Positions 25,729 through 34,784 of a stretch of 64,000 nt of DNA are shown here, piece by piece; position 1 is the stretch's first letter; every line of letters begins with the position of its first letter. Location of the stretch: the NCBI RefSeq assembly GCF_020010905.1, contig NZ_JAGJBY010000001.1, positions 5,166,001-5,230,000 of the forward strand, written 5' to 3'. The DNA is from Streptomyces acidiscabies. Its GTDB lineage: Bacteria; Actinomycetota; Actinomycetes; Streptomycetales; Streptomycetaceae. The notes under the pieces were generated by a model. The model searched no databases and was not told the DNA's origin. It saw only the letters and a list, made by a program, of their open reading frames with translations. A program made the position numbers and the translations under genes.

Positions 25729-26766
25729 ATGGGCAGAGTGACCCTGGCCGACGTGGCACGGCACGCGGGGCTGTCGGTGACAGCGGCGTCCCTGGTGCTC
25801 AACCGCCGCCCCGGCACCCGGATCTCGGAGGAGGCCCGCGCCAGGGTCTTCGCCGCCGCCGAGGAACTCGGCTACCGGCCCAACGTCGCCGCCCGCAGCC
25901 TCCGTACCCGCAAGACCGCGACGCTCGCCTTCGTCTCGGACGCCGTCGCCACCACCCGCTTCGCCGGCGACATGATCCGCGGCGCCCTCGAAGCGGCCCG
26001 CGAACGCGACCACGTCCTCCTCATCGCCGAGACCCAGGGCGACCCGGAGGCCGAACGGCAGGCGGTCGAGGCGATGTTGGACCGCCAGATCGACGGTTTC
26101 GTGTACGCGGCCATGGCATGCCGCCGCCTGACCGTGCCCCCGGCGATGGCGAGCCGCCCCACGGTCCTCCTCAACGCCGACAGCGCCGAACCCGTCGCCG
26201 CGATCCTCCCGGACGACGAACGCGCGGGCCACGACGTGGCGACGCTCCTCCTGGAGCACGGCCACCGCCGTATCGCCGTGATCGGCCGGGCCGACGCCGT
26301 CGAACGCGACCCCCGCCGCTCCCTCGCCGCAGGCCCCCGCCTGCGCGGCATCCGGCGCGCCCTGGAGCCGTACGGCCTGCGCCTCACCCCCGGCGGCCGG
26401 GCCGACGAATGGGAGCCCGCCGACGGGTACGAGGCGATGCGCGAGCTGCTGAGCCGCCGCACCCCGCCCCGGGGCATCGTCTGCATGAACGACCGGCTGG
26501 CCCTCGGCGCGTACCAGGCGCTGGCCGAGGCGGGGCTGTCCGTGCCGGGGGACGTCTCCGTCGTCTCCTTCGACGACGACCCCATCGCGGGCTGGCTGCG
26601 TCCGGGGCTGACGACGGCCGCTCTGCCGCACGAGCGGATGGGGCGGCTGGCGGTGGAGACCCTGCTCGACCAGGAGGTGCGGCCCGGCGTGCGGTGGGTG
26701 CCGATGCCCGTCCAAGTGCGGGGGTCTGTCGGGGCGCCCACCCAGCAGGATGAGCCGACTGTTTGA
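25729..26766 (+). CDS. LacI-family repressor (first of three paralogues)
   Basis: A 345-residue protein. The HTH is VTLADVARHAGLSVTAASLVLN and the hinge helix NVAARSLRT; the periplasmic-binding-like core follows. It closely resembles the LacI proteins at 27748 and 62880 throughout (for example ATTRFAGDMIRGALEAA here). GGGAGGAG precedes ATG 25729. The 3' end overlaps the promoter/operator of the next gene, a GH32/68-like enzyme, which it or its paralogue probably controls. Confidence 0.9.
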   Translation: MGRVTLADVARHAGLSVTAASLVLNRRPGTRISEEARARVFAAAEELGYRPNVAARSLRTRKTATLAFVSDAVATTRFAGDMIRGALEAARERDHVLLIAETQGDPEAERQAVEAMLDRQIDGFVYAAMACRRLTVPPAMASRPTVLLNADSAEPVAAILPDDERAGHDVATLLLEHGHRRIAVIGRADAVERDPRRSLAAGPRLRGIRRALEPYGLRLTPGGRADEWEPADGYEAMRELLSRRTPPRGIVCMNDRLALGAYQALAEAGLSVPGDVSVVSFDDDPIAGWLRPGLTTAALPHERMGRLAVETLLDQEVRPGVRWVPMPVQVRGSVGAPTQQDEPTV

Positions 26767-26790
26767 TAAAACGATTTAGCCTGCTAGTTT
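26763..26790 (+). promoter_or_regulatory. Promoter and LacI-type operator for the GH32/68-like gene
   Basis: TTGATA (26763-26768) and TAGTTT (26785-26790) are separated by 16 nt and partly lie within the end of the LacI gene. GATAAAACGATTTAGC (26765-26780) sits in the spacer. Its TAAA-N4-TTTA core matches the palindrome at 28831-28846 before the ABC operon, so both are likely controlled by the same repressor. Confidence 0.7.
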
Positions 26791-26822
26791 TCCCGCAACG
26801 TCTGTGAGCGAGAGGCACGTCG

Positions 26823-27740
26823 ATGTTGCGCTTGCCCGATCACTGGGTGTGGGACAGCTGGTACACGCGGGACGACGAAGGCCGCCACCACGCCTTCTTC
26901 CTCAGAGCGTCCCGCGCCCTCCTGGACCCCGACCGCCGCCACCACCGCGCCTCGGTCGGCCACGCCGTCTCCGACGACCTGCGCACCTGGCACCTCACCG
27001 CCGACGCGCTGACCGCCGCCGACGACCCCGCCTGGGACGACCTCGCCACCTGGACGGGTTCCGTGGTCCGGGCCCCCGACGGCCGCTGGCACCTGTACTA
27101 CACGGGGGTCAGCCGCGCCGAGAACGGCCTCGTCCAGCGCATCGGCCTCGCGGTCTCCGACGACCTCCACACCTGGCACCGCCACGGCGACAAACCCCTC
27201 GTCGAGGCCGACCCGGCCTGGTACGAACGCCTCGGCGACGGGACCTGGCACGAGGAGGCGTGGCGCGACCCGTGGGTGTTCCCCGACCCGGCGGGGGAGG
27301 GCTGGCACATGCTGATCACGGCGCGTGCGGGCCAGGGCCCCGCAGCGGGCCGGGGCGTCATCGGCCACGCCCGCTCGGCGGACCTCCTCGACTGGACCGT
27401 GGAACCACCCCTCACGGAACCCGCCGGGTTCGGACACCTGGAGGTGCCGCAGGTCGCGGTCGTGGACGGACAGCCGCTGCTGCTGTTCTGCACCAACACC
27501 CCGCACCCGCGCGCGGACGAGGGCCGCCTGTGGGCGATCCCCGGCGCGTCGGTCACGGGCCCCTGGGACCCGGCTACGGCAACTCCCGTACCCGGCCCGG
27601 ACCTCTACGCGCCCCGCCTGGTCCAGGGCGCCGACGGAACCTGGCAGCTCATCGGGTTCGTCGACGAACGGGACGGGGTGTTCGTGGGGGAGCTGTCGGA
27701 CCCCGTACCCGTGCACTGGACCCCCGAAGGGCTCCGCTGA
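26823..27740 (+). CDS. Clan GH-J-like glycosidase (GH32/GH68-like)
   Basis: A 305-residue five-bladed propeller-type enzyme with no signal peptide, so intracellular. VWDSWYT (D11) resembles the nucleophile motif of GH68/GH32, WRDPW (D149) is the RDP transition-state motif and LEVPQV (E207) fits the acid/base position. Such enzymes cleave beta-fructosides (sucrose, levan or inulin oligomers). The length is that of the catalytic propeller alone. With the LacI genes and the CUT1 importer it forms a sugar-use locus. A GH43/130-like specificity is not excluded. Confidence 0.75.
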   Translation: MLRLPDHWVWDSWYTRDDEGRHHAFFLRASRALLDPDRRHHRASVGHAVSDDLRTWHLTADALTAADDPAWDDLATWTGSVVRAPDGRWHLYYTGVSRAENGLVQRIGLAVSDDLHTWHRHGDKPLVEADPAWYERLGDGTWHEEAWRDPWVFPDPAGEGWHMLITARAGQGPAAGRGVIGHARSADLLDWTVEPPLTEPAGFGHLEVPQVAVVDGQPLLLFCTNTPHPRADEGRLWAIPGASVTGPWDPATATPVPGPDLYAPRLVQGADGTWQLIGFVDERDGVFVGELSDPVPVHWTPEGLR

Positions 27741-27747
27741 TCCCCCG

Positions 27748-28776
27748 TCAGCCGCGAGGCCGCGCATGGGACGCCCGCAGCATCACCGGCATGGGCACGC
27801 GGTGGACGGCCGGTTCCGTGTCGCCGTCGAGCAGCGTCTCCACGGCCAGCCGCCCCAGCCGGTAGTGCGGCAGCGCCACGCTGGTCAGCGGCGGCCGGAC
27901 CCACATCGCGAGGTCCGAGTCGTCGAACGACACCACCGACACGTCGTCCGGCACCCGTAGCCCCGCCTCCTGGAGCGCCTGGTAAGCCCCCAGCGACAGC
28001 CGGTCGTTGAGGCAGACCAACGCGCGCGGCACGGTCCCCGCCGCCAGCAGTCGCCCCACCTCGCGGTGCCCGTCCTCGGGCTGCCAGTCGCACTCGGCGA
28101 CCCCGTCGACCCGTACGCCCGCCCCCGCGAGCACCTCCTCGATGCCCCGCATCCGCTCCAGCCCCGCCCACACCCCGTCCGGCGTCGCCTCCGTCACGTG
28201 ACGCCCGCCGATGACGTGCACACCCTCCCGGTGCCCGGCGTCGAGCAGCGCACGCGCCGCGTCGCGGCCCGCGTTCACCTCGTCCGGCAGGACGCTCGGC
28301 CAACGCGCGTCCCGTTCATAGCAGTTGAGCAGCACCACCCGGGCGTCCCGCAGCGCGGCCGGGAGCCGCACCTCGCGGCTGTACATCGTGGCGTACACGA
28401 ACCCGTCGACCTGCCGGTCCAGCATCCCCTCGACGAGCCGGGTCTCCGTCTGCGCGTCCCCCTCGGTCTCCGCGACGAACAGGACGTGCTCGCGGGCGCC
28501 CGCCGCGTCGAGGGCGCCGTGGATGACCTCGCCCGCGAACTGGGTCGTCGCGATGGTGTCCGAGATCAGGGCGACGGTCCTGGTCACCGACGTGCGCAGG
28601 CCACGGGCGGTGAGGTTGGGCCGGTAGCCGAGTTCGCGCGCGGCGCGCCGTACACGCTCCTCGGCGTCGCCCGAGATGCGCATGTCGCGGCGGCCGGCGA
28701 GGACGAAGGACGCCGTGGTCGGCGACACCCCGGCCAGGCGGGCGACGTCGGTCATCGTGACGCGTCGTCGGCTCAA
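27748..28776 (-). CDS. LacI-family repressor (second paralogue)
   Basis: A 342-residue protein from TTG 28776, which has GGAGG 7 nt upstream. HTH: VTMTDVARLAGVSPTTASFVL; hinge NLTARGLRT. It is divergent from the ABC importer operon and converges on the GH32/68-like gene with a 7-bp gap. The palindrome at 28831-28846 lies 55 bp upstream of its start, so it probably represses both itself and the importer. The ligand is likely the imported sugar or a derivative. Confidence 0.9.
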   Translation of the reverse strand: MSRRRVTMTDVARLAGVSPTTASFVLAGRRDMRISGDAEERVRRAARELGYRPNLTARGLRTSVTRTVALISDTIATTQFAGEVIHGALDAAGAREHVLFVAETEGDAQTETRLVEGMLDRQVDGFVYATMYSREVRLPAALRDARVVLLNCYERDARWPSVLPDEVNAGRDAARALLDAGHREGVHVIGGRHVTEATPDGVWAGLERMRGIEEVLAGAGVRVDGVAECDWQPEDGHREVGRLLAAGTVPRALVCLNDRLSLGAYQALQEAGLRVPDDVSVVSFDDSDLAMWVRPPLTSVALPHYRLGRLAVETLLDGDTEPAVHRVPMPVMLRASHARPRG

Positions 28777-28797
28777 ATGCGTTCCTCCGCACGGTGC

Positions 28798-28846
28798 TTG
28801 ACAGGGTCTGAGGCAGGGCTCATGCTCACTGCTAAATCTATTTAGC
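28798..28846 (+). promoter_or_regulatory. Promoter and operator for the sugar ABC operon
   Basis: TTGACA (28798-28803) and CATGCT (28821-28826) with a 17-nt spacer form a good promoter reading toward the binding-protein gene. GCTAAAT-CT-ATTTAGC (28831-28846) is a perfect palindrome apart from its centre, placed at the expected transcription start, a classic repressor position. The leader to the start codon is about 180 nt and shows no clear structure. Confidence 0.75.
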
Positions 28847-29017
28847 ACCGGTGAAAGCCGCCTTGGCAACCGTCTGGACCGACGGTGCCGGGATCACCGG
28901 AACCGGCTGTCACGGCCTCCCCACAGGCACGTCCGGAGCCGCCGGACCGTGTCCGCCACCACGACCTCGACCGGGACTCCCCGATCCCTCCCTCGTGACC
29001 CAGGCAAGGAGTGCTCC

Positions 29018-30364
29018 ATGTACGAAGGCACGGCGAAACCATGGCCGGTACGGGCCCTGATGATCCCCCTCATACTCCTGGGCGCCGCGTGCAGCGCTCC
29101 CGGCTCCGGCGCTCCCGCCGCCTCCACCGGGGACCCGGCGGTGAGCACCTCGCTCGGCACCGGCGAGGTCACGCTCCAGATGTACGCCGAGACCGGGTTC
29201 CCGCTGGCCAAGGCGCTGGCGGACGAGTTCACCCGGCAGCATCCGAACGTCACCTTCAAGGTGCGCGAGGACCAGTTCACGGTGCTCGTCGAGAACGCGC
29301 CGCGTGTCCTGGCCGGGGACAACGCGCCGGACATCATGCGGCTGCCGACCATGGTCGACCTGGTCAAGGACAACCTGCTCAAGGATCTCGACCCGTATTT
29401 CAAGGCGTACGGGTGGGACAAGTTCCCCGCCTCCCAGCTCGCGCAGCTCCGGGTGGACAAGGCGGGGCAGCGGGGTTCGGGGCCCCTGTACGGCGCCGGG
29501 CTCGGGTACAGCGTCACCGGTGTCTTCTACAACAAGGACCTCGCGAAGAAAGCGGGCATGAGCGGGGTGCCGGGGAGCGTCGCCGAGTTCGAGGCGCTGC
29601 TGGGCAGGGCCAAGCAGGCGGGGGTCCAGCCGATCGTGCAGTTCAACAAGAACACCGCCGGCATCAACTTCCCGTACCAGGCGCTCCAGAACCAGTTCAC
29701 CGACCCGGCCGCCGTCAACGACTGGATCTTCCAGAAGACCGGCGCCACCTTCGACACCCCGGCGTCCCTCAAGGCCGCCGAGACCATCGGGAAGTGGGCC
29801 CGCGCCGGGTACTTCACCAAGGACGCCAACGCCATGGACTACACCACCATGGTCGGTGACTTCACCAAGGGGCGGGGCCTGTTCATGTTCAACGGGGACT
29901 GGGAGTCGGCCAACCTCGACGCGAAGATGCCCGGCAACGTCGGCTTCTTCCTCTTCCCGGCCGAGAAGTCCGGGGGACGGCACGTCGCGATGTCCTCGCC
30001 GAACACCTTCGGGATCGGGGCCCGCTCGAAGCATCCGAACGAGGCCGCGTACTTCCTCAACTGGCTGCACACGGACGCCAAGGCGCGCAAGATCCTCGTC
30101 GACGTCGGCGGCTCCAGCCCTGGCGGGCCCGCCGATCTCGCCGTACCGCAGGCCAAGGCGGGCACCGTCCTCGCCTCGACCCTCGCCGCGTCGCAGCAAC
30201 TCGCCGCCGAGAACGGGGCGGTGGACTTCACCGCCAACGCGACCGGGTCCATCTTCGCGTCGGCCATCACGCCCGAGCTCCAGAAGCTGATCGTGGGCCA
30301 GCAGACGCCCGGGGGGTACGTGAAGGCCGTACAGAAGGAGTACGCGAAGGAGCTGTCGCGGTGA
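29018..30364 (+). CDS. CUT1 sugar ABC transporter, substrate-binding lipoprotein
   Basis: A 448-residue family-1 extracellular binding protein. The signal peptide ends in LLGAAC, a lipobox, so it is a lipoprotein. The mature part has the MalE-like fold (EVTLQMYAETGFPLAKALAD, DFTKGRGLFMFNGDW). CAAGGAG precedes ATG 29018. Its TGA overlaps the permease GTG. No ATPase is encoded nearby; CUT1 systems of Streptomyces usually share MsiK. Confidence 0.9.
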   Translation: MYEGTAKPWPVRALMIPLILLGAACSAPGSGAPAASTGDPAVSTSLGTGEVTLQMYAETGFPLAKALADEFTRQHPNVTFKVREDQFTVLVENAPRVLAGDNAPDIMRLPTMVDLVKDNLLKDLDPYFKAYGWDKFPASQLAQLRVDKAGQRGSGPLYGAGLGYSVTGVFYNKDLAKKAGMSGVPGSVAEFEALLGRAKQAGVQPIVQFNKNTAGINFPYQALQNQFTDPAAVNDWIFQKTGATFDTPASLKAAETIGKWARAGYFTKDANAMDYTTMVGDFTKGRGLFMFNGDWESANLDAKMPGNVGFFLFPAEKSGGRHVAMSSPNTFGIGARSKHPNEAAYFLNWLHTDAKARKILVDVGGSSPGGPADLAVPQAKAGTVLASTLAASQQLAAENGAVDFTANATGSIFASAITPELQKLIVGQQTPGGYVKAVQKEYAKELSR

Positions 30365-31290
30365 CCGCTACTTTGCCCGAGGTGCGACCCTTGTCGCGTA
30401 CGGCCGGGAAGGTCGTGAGGAAGCGGCGGGGGACCCGCTGGAGCGGCTGGCTGTTCGTCGTCCCCGCCCTCGCCGTGTACGGGTTCTTCGTCCTCAAGCC
30501 CCTGCTGACGACCTTTCAGTACTCCCTCTACCGCTGGGACGGCATCGGTCCCTCGGAGTGGGTCGGGCTCGACAACTACCGGACCGTGCTGACCGATCCG
30601 GACCTCCTGGAGATCATCGGGCACGCGTTCGTGCTGATCGTCTTCTTCAGCTTCGTCCCCGTCGTCCTCGGCCTGTTCGTCGCGAGCCTCATCCACCGCG
30701 TCAGCACCGGCGCGCTCGGTACGGCGGCCCGGACCGTCCTCTTCCTCCCGCAGGTCATCCCGCTCGTCGCCGCGGGCATCGCCTGGAGCTGGGTCCTGAG
30801 TACGACCGGCATGGTCAACCAGGTCATGGACGCGATCGGCCTCGGCCGGTACACGCGCGCCTGGCTCGGCGAGTTCGGTACGGCGCTGCCCGCCGTCGGG
30901 ATCATCGGGGCCTGGGTAATGCTCGGCCTGTGCACGATCCTCCTCGTCACCGGCATGAGCAAGATCGACCCGTCGCTGTACGAGGCCGCGCGCATCGACG
31001 GGGCCGGGTCGGTGCGGGAGTTCTTCGCCGTCACCCTGCCGAGCCTGCGCCGCGAGATCGGGATCTGCCTCACGGTGACCGTCATCGCCGCGCTCGCCAG
31101 CTTCGACATCGTGTACATCTCCACCAGCGGCGGGCCCGGGACCTCGACGACCGTGCCGGGGCTGGAGATCTACCGGCTCGCGTTCGCCCAGCGGCAGGTC
31201 GGGCTCGCCTCCGCGCTCGCTGTCGTCCTCATGCTGCTCGTCCTGCTCTGCGTCCTGCCGATCCAGCGGCTCTCCCGAGAGGGCAAGTGA
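30361..31290 (+). CDS. CUT1 sugar ABC transporter permease (MalF-like)
   Basis: A 309-residue membrane protein with six predicted helices. The EAA loop EAARIDGAGSVREFFAVTLP docks a shared ATPase. GTG overlaps the binding-protein stop as GTGA. It forms the channel with the following permease. Confidence 0.9.
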   Translation: MTATLPEVRPLSRTAGKVVRKRRGTRWSGWLFVVPALAVYGFFVLKPLLTTFQYSLYRWDGIGPSEWVGLDNYRTVLTDPDLLEIIGHAFVLIVFFSFVPVVLGLFVASLIHRVSTGALGTAARTVLFLPQVIPLVAAGIAWSWVLSTTGMVNQVMDAIGLGRYTRAWLGEFGTALPAVGIIGAWVMLGLCTILLVTGMSKIDPSLYEAARIDGAGSVREFFAVTLPSLRREIGICLTVTVIAALASFDIVYISTSGGPGTSTTVPGLEIYRLAFAQRQVGLASALAVVLMLLVLLCVLPIQRLSREGK

Positions 31291-31291
31291 A

Positions 31292-32116
31292 GTGAACATC
31301 AGCCGCCGCGAGGCGCTCACCGGGCGGGCCTTCCTCGTCCTGCTCATGGTCGTCACCCTCCTGCCGTTCGTCAGCATGCTGTCCGCCGCGCTCCAGCCCC
31401 GGGGGACCGTCCCCTCCGGCCTGGAGTGGCCCTCCGACCCGCAGTGGGGGAACTTCGCCGACGCCTTCGACGTCGCCAACATGGGTGCGCTGCTGAACTC
31501 CAGCGTCCTCATCGTCCTCGGCGTCGTCCCGGCCGCCGTCGTCCTCGCGACCATGGCCGGGTTCGGACTCGGCCACCTCAAGGTGCGCGGCGGGGGCATC
31601 GCGATGGGTGTCCTGCTGCTCGGCCTGACCATGCCCTTCGAGGCCGTCATCACCCCGATCTACCACCAGATCGACGGCCTCGGCCTCCTGAACACCCGCT
31701 GGGCCATCGTCCTCCCGCTGATCGGCCTCTACATGCCGTTCGCGGTCTACTGGATGCGCGCCCACTTCCTCAACGTGCCGAAGGAGCTGTCCGAGGCCGC
31801 GCGCGTCGACGGCGCCACGACCTGGCAGCTCTTCTGGCGCGTCCACGTACCCCTGGCCCGCCCCGCCATCTCCTCCCTCACGATCCTCCTGTTCCTGTGG
31901 ACCTGGAACCAGTTCCTCCTGAGCATCGTGATGGTCGACGACCCGGCGAAACGCACGATGGCCGGAGCGCTCGGCGCCTTCCAGGGCCAGTGGGGCACGG
32001 ACCTGGTCCTCCTCTGCGCGGGCTCCCTCCTCATCCTCACGCCCACGCTGATCGTGTTCCTCGTGTTCCAACGGCAGTTCGTGACGGCGTTGTTGCAGGG
32101 GTCGGTGAAAGGGTGA
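31292..32116 (+). CDS. CUT1 sugar ABC transporter permease (MalG-like)
   Basis: A 274-residue permease, second half of the channel. EAA loop: EAARVDGATTWQLFWRVHVP. It begins 1 nt after the previous stop. Last gene of the importer operon; expression should follow the operator at 28831-28846. Confidence 0.9.
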   Translation: MNISRREALTGRAFLVLLMVVTLLPFVSMLSAALQPRGTVPSGLEWPSDPQWGNFADAFDVANMGALLNSSVLIVLGVVPAAVVLATMAGFGLGHLKVRGGGIAMGVLLLGLTMPFEAVITPIYHQIDGLGLLNTRWAIVLPLIGLYMPFAVYWMRAHFLNVPKELSEAARVDGATTWQLFWRVHVPLARPAISSLTILLFLWTWNQFLLSIVMVDDPAKRTMAGALGAFQGQWGTDLVLLCAGSLLILTPTLIVFLVFQRQFVTALLQGSVKG

Positions 32117-32164
32117 GACGAGCGGGCGGGGCCTACCGACCCGCCCGACTTCCTGCGAGGCGCC

Positions 32165-32989
32165 ATGTCCGGTACGACACCCCCGTACATCGACCCCACG
32201 AAACCCAGCATCGCCCGGGTGTACGACGCTTTCCTCGGCGGCACCGACAACTACGAGGTGGACCGCGAGGTCGTCGCCGCCGTCCGCAGGGCCGCCCCCG
32301 AGGCCGCCGACCTCGCGGTCGAGAACCGCGCCTTCCTGATCCGCGCCTGCCGCTTCCTGGCCGGCGAGGCCGGCGTCACCCAGTACCTGGACTGCGGCTC
32401 CGGCCTGCCGACCGCCGAGAACACCCACGGCGTCGTACGGCGCGGCGCCCCCGACGCCCGGGTCGTGTACGTCGACAACGACCCGCTGGTCCTGGCCCAC
32501 GGCCGCGCGCTCCTCGAAGAGAGCGGGACCGAGAACACGGTCATCGTCGCCGAGGACATCTTCGACCCCGAGACGCTGCTGCGGAACGCCGTCGTACGCT
32601 CCGAACTCGACTGGACCCGGCCGATCGCCCTGCTCCAGCTGGGCACGCTGCACCACTACAACGCCGAAGCCGTACGCACCCGCGAGGACATCATGCGCGC
32701 CTACATCGACGCGCTGCCGTCCGGCTCCTACGTGGCGATCAGCCACTTCCTCGACCCGGAGGACGAAGACAGCGCCACCGCCCGGCAGTTGGAGCACATG
32801 TTCCTGCACAGCATGATGGGCAGCGGCACGTTCTCCACCACGGCCGAACTCGAATCCCTCTTCGCCGACCTGGACCTGCTCCCACCCGGCCTGACCCGCT
32901 GCGCCGACTGGCACCCCGACACACCCCACCTCAAACCACTGAACGTGGCGCAACGCTGCATCGCCGGGGGCATCGCACGCAAACCCTGA
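32165..32989 (+). CDS. SAM-dependent methyltransferase (DUF574 family)
   Basis: A 274-residue protein of the actinomycete-expanded S-adenosylmethionine methyltransferase family PF04672. The N terminus DPTKPSIARVYDAFLGGTDNYEVDR is characteristic (first part shown), YLDCGSGLPT is the SAM-binding loop, and VYVDNDP ends the second strand. Natural substrates are largely unknown. It lies 48 bp after the importer operon but shows no functional link. Confidence 0.85.
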   Translation: MSGTTPPYIDPTKPSIARVYDAFLGGTDNYEVDREVVAAVRRAAPEAADLAVENRAFLIRACRFLAGEAGVTQYLDCGSGLPTAENTHGVVRRGAPDARVVYVDNDPLVLAHGRALLEESGTENTVIVAEDIFDPETLLRNAVVRSELDWTRPIALLQLGTLHHYNAEAVRTREDIMRAYIDALPSGSYVAISHFLDPEDEDSATARQLEHMFLHSMMGSGTFSTTAELESLFADLDLLPPGLTRCADWHPDTPHLKPLNVAQRCIAGGIARKP

Positions 32990-33071
32990 AACCGGCAGGG
33001 CGCCTGGGGGGCTTCTCACCTCGCTCGCGCGCCTAGGCTCGCACGGCCAACCCCCGCCGAAGGAGCCGCCG

Positions 33072-33533
33072 TTGATCACCGACCCGACCATCCTCCGTAT
33101 CGGCCACGCCGTGGAACTGCACCACCACCAAGGCCAACGGGCAGCCGCGCGCGACCTGTTCACGGAGATCTGGGCCGACATCGGCGGCGAGGAGGGGGAC
33201 CCGCTGTACGTGTGCGTCCTCGCGCACGCCATGGCCGATGTGCAGGACGACGTACGCGAGGAACTGGAGTGGGACCTGCGGGCACTCGCCGCCGCCGGTC
33301 TCGTCACCGACGAGCGGGTGGCGCGGGCCGGGGTCACGTTGTCGGTGGCCGGGCTGTATCCGTCGTTGCATCTCAATGTGGGGGAGTGTCACCGGAAGTT
33401 GGGGGATCTTGTTCAGGCCCGCGAGCATCTTCAGCGGGCGCGGGACACCATCGGGGCGCTGGGGGACGACGAGTACGGGCGGCTCATCCGGGAGGGGCTG
33501 CGGCGGCTGGCGGAGCAGTTGGAGTCCGCGTGA
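33072..33533 (+). CDS. TPR-like hypothetical protein
   Basis: A 153-residue mostly helical protein with two TPR-like helical pairs (AVELHHHQGQRAAARDLF and LHLNVGECHRKLGDLVQARE). TTG 33072 has GAAGGAG 6-7 nt upstream. No signal peptide or catalytic motif. Such small TPR proteins are common in Streptomyces and have no assigned role. G/T-rich codons rise toward the 3' end, unlike the C-rich start. Confidence 0.7.
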   Translation: MITDPTILRIGHAVELHHHQGQRAAARDLFTEIWADIGGEEGDPLYVCVLAHAMADVQDDVREELEWDLRALAAAGLVTDERVARAGVTLSVAGLYPSLHLNVGECHRKLGDLVQAREHLQRARDTIGALGDDEYGRLIREGLRRLAEQLESA

Positions 33534-33709
33534 GCGGGGCGGCGGCACCGCCGGTGGGGCAGCGGGTAACTGGCCGGGCGTCAGTGACTACAAGTCATAG
33601 TGCGTGACGGGTGATTGACAGTTCATCAGATCGTCGGGAAGCTCGTGATGCGGTCCATGGGTTCCGGGAGAACGAACAAAGGCACGTTCGCGAAGGAATG
33701 AGGACCAGC

Positions 33710-34756
33710 ATGCGCAGACCCGGCCCGTCCCCCCTCCTGCGGATCCTTCTCGCAGCGCTCCTGTTCAGCCTCGGCATCGCCCTCGCCCCGCCCGCCTCGG
33801 CCGCACCCCCCGTCCGCATCATGCCGCTCGGCGACTCCATCACCGGCTCCCCGGGCTGCTGGCGGGCGCTCCTGTGGAACCAGTTGCAGAGCACCGGATA
33901 CACGAACATCGATTTCGTCGGCACCCTCGCACAGCAGGGCTGCGGCCAGCCGTTCGACGGTGACAACGAGGGCCACGGCGGCGAGCTGGTGACCAACATC
34001 GCGGACCAGGACCTGATGCCCGCCCGCCTCGCGGCCACCCGCCCGGACATCGTTGCCATGCACCTCGGCACGAACGACGTGTGGAGCGCGATCGCCCCCG
34101 ACCGCATCCTCGCCGCCTACACGAAACTCGTCGGCCAGATGCGGGCCGCCAACCCCGACATGAAGATCCTCGTCGCCCAGATCATCCCGATGACCCCCAC
34201 GAACTGCTCCGCCTGCGCCCAGCGCGCCGTCGACCTGAACGCCCGCATCCCCGCCTGGGCCCAGGCGACGAGCACGAGCCGCTCCCCGGTGACGGTCGTC
34301 GACCAGTGGACGGGGTTCGACACGGCGACGGACACGTACGACGGGGTGCACCCCTCCGACCCCGGTAACGCGAAGATCGCCGCCCGCTGGTACCCGGCCC
34401 TCACCGCACTCCTCGTCCAGGGCGACCCCGGCGATCCCGGCGACCCGGGCGCCTGCGCGGCGACCTTCCGCGCCGTCTCCTCCTGGCAGGGCGGCTACCA
34501 GGGCGAGGTCACGGTCACCAACACCTCCACCTCCCCGGCGACGGGCTGGACCGCCACCGTCGTACCGGGTACGGGCGCCCGGATCACCCAGGCCTGGAAC
34601 GGCACCCTGAGCACGGCGGCCGACGGCACCGCCACCGTCACGAACGCGTCCTGGAACGGCGCCCTCGCCCCCGGCGCGAGCGCCTCCTTCGGCTTCATCG
34701 CCAGCACCCCGGGCACCCCCTCGGCCACCGCCACCTGCACCGCGCGAACCTCCTGA
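33710..34756 (+). CDS. Secreted SGNH/GDSL hydrolase with CBM2
   Basis: A 348-residue extracellular esterase. A Sec signal peptide (LLRILLAALLFSLGIALAPP then ASAAPP) is followed by an SGNH domain with PLGDSIT (Ser), GTND (Asn) and DGVHPSDPG (Asp/His). A GDPGDPGDPG linker joins it to a C-terminal type 2 carbohydrate-binding module with a Cys pair. GDSL-CBM2 proteins act as acetylxylan or polysaccharide esterases. ATG 33710 has GAGGA 5 nt upstream and is chosen over ATG 33698. Confidence 0.85.
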   Translation: MRRPGPSPLLRILLAALLFSLGIALAPPASAAPPVRIMPLGDSITGSPGCWRALLWNQLQSTGYTNIDFVGTLAQQGCGQPFDGDNEGHGGELVTNIADQDLMPARLAATRPDIVAMHLGTNDVWSAIAPDRILAAYTKLVGQMRAANPDMKILVAQIIPMTPTNCSACAQRAVDLNARIPAWAQATSTSRSPVTVVDQWTGFDTATDTYDGVHPSDPGNAKIAARWYPALTALLVQGDPGDPGDPGACAATFRAVSSWQGGYQGEVTVTNTSTSPATGWTATVVPGTGARITQAWNGTLSTAADGTATVTNASWNGALAPGASASFGFIASTPGTPSATATCTARTS

Positions 34757-34784
34757 CCTCCACCAGTAGAGAGGACCGCACCGC

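Noticed and set aside
33534..33709. Promoter for the GDSL-CBM2 gene from TTGACA at 33615-33620
   Set aside because: No acceptable -10 box lies at 16-19 nt, so the hexamer alone was not enough to call it.
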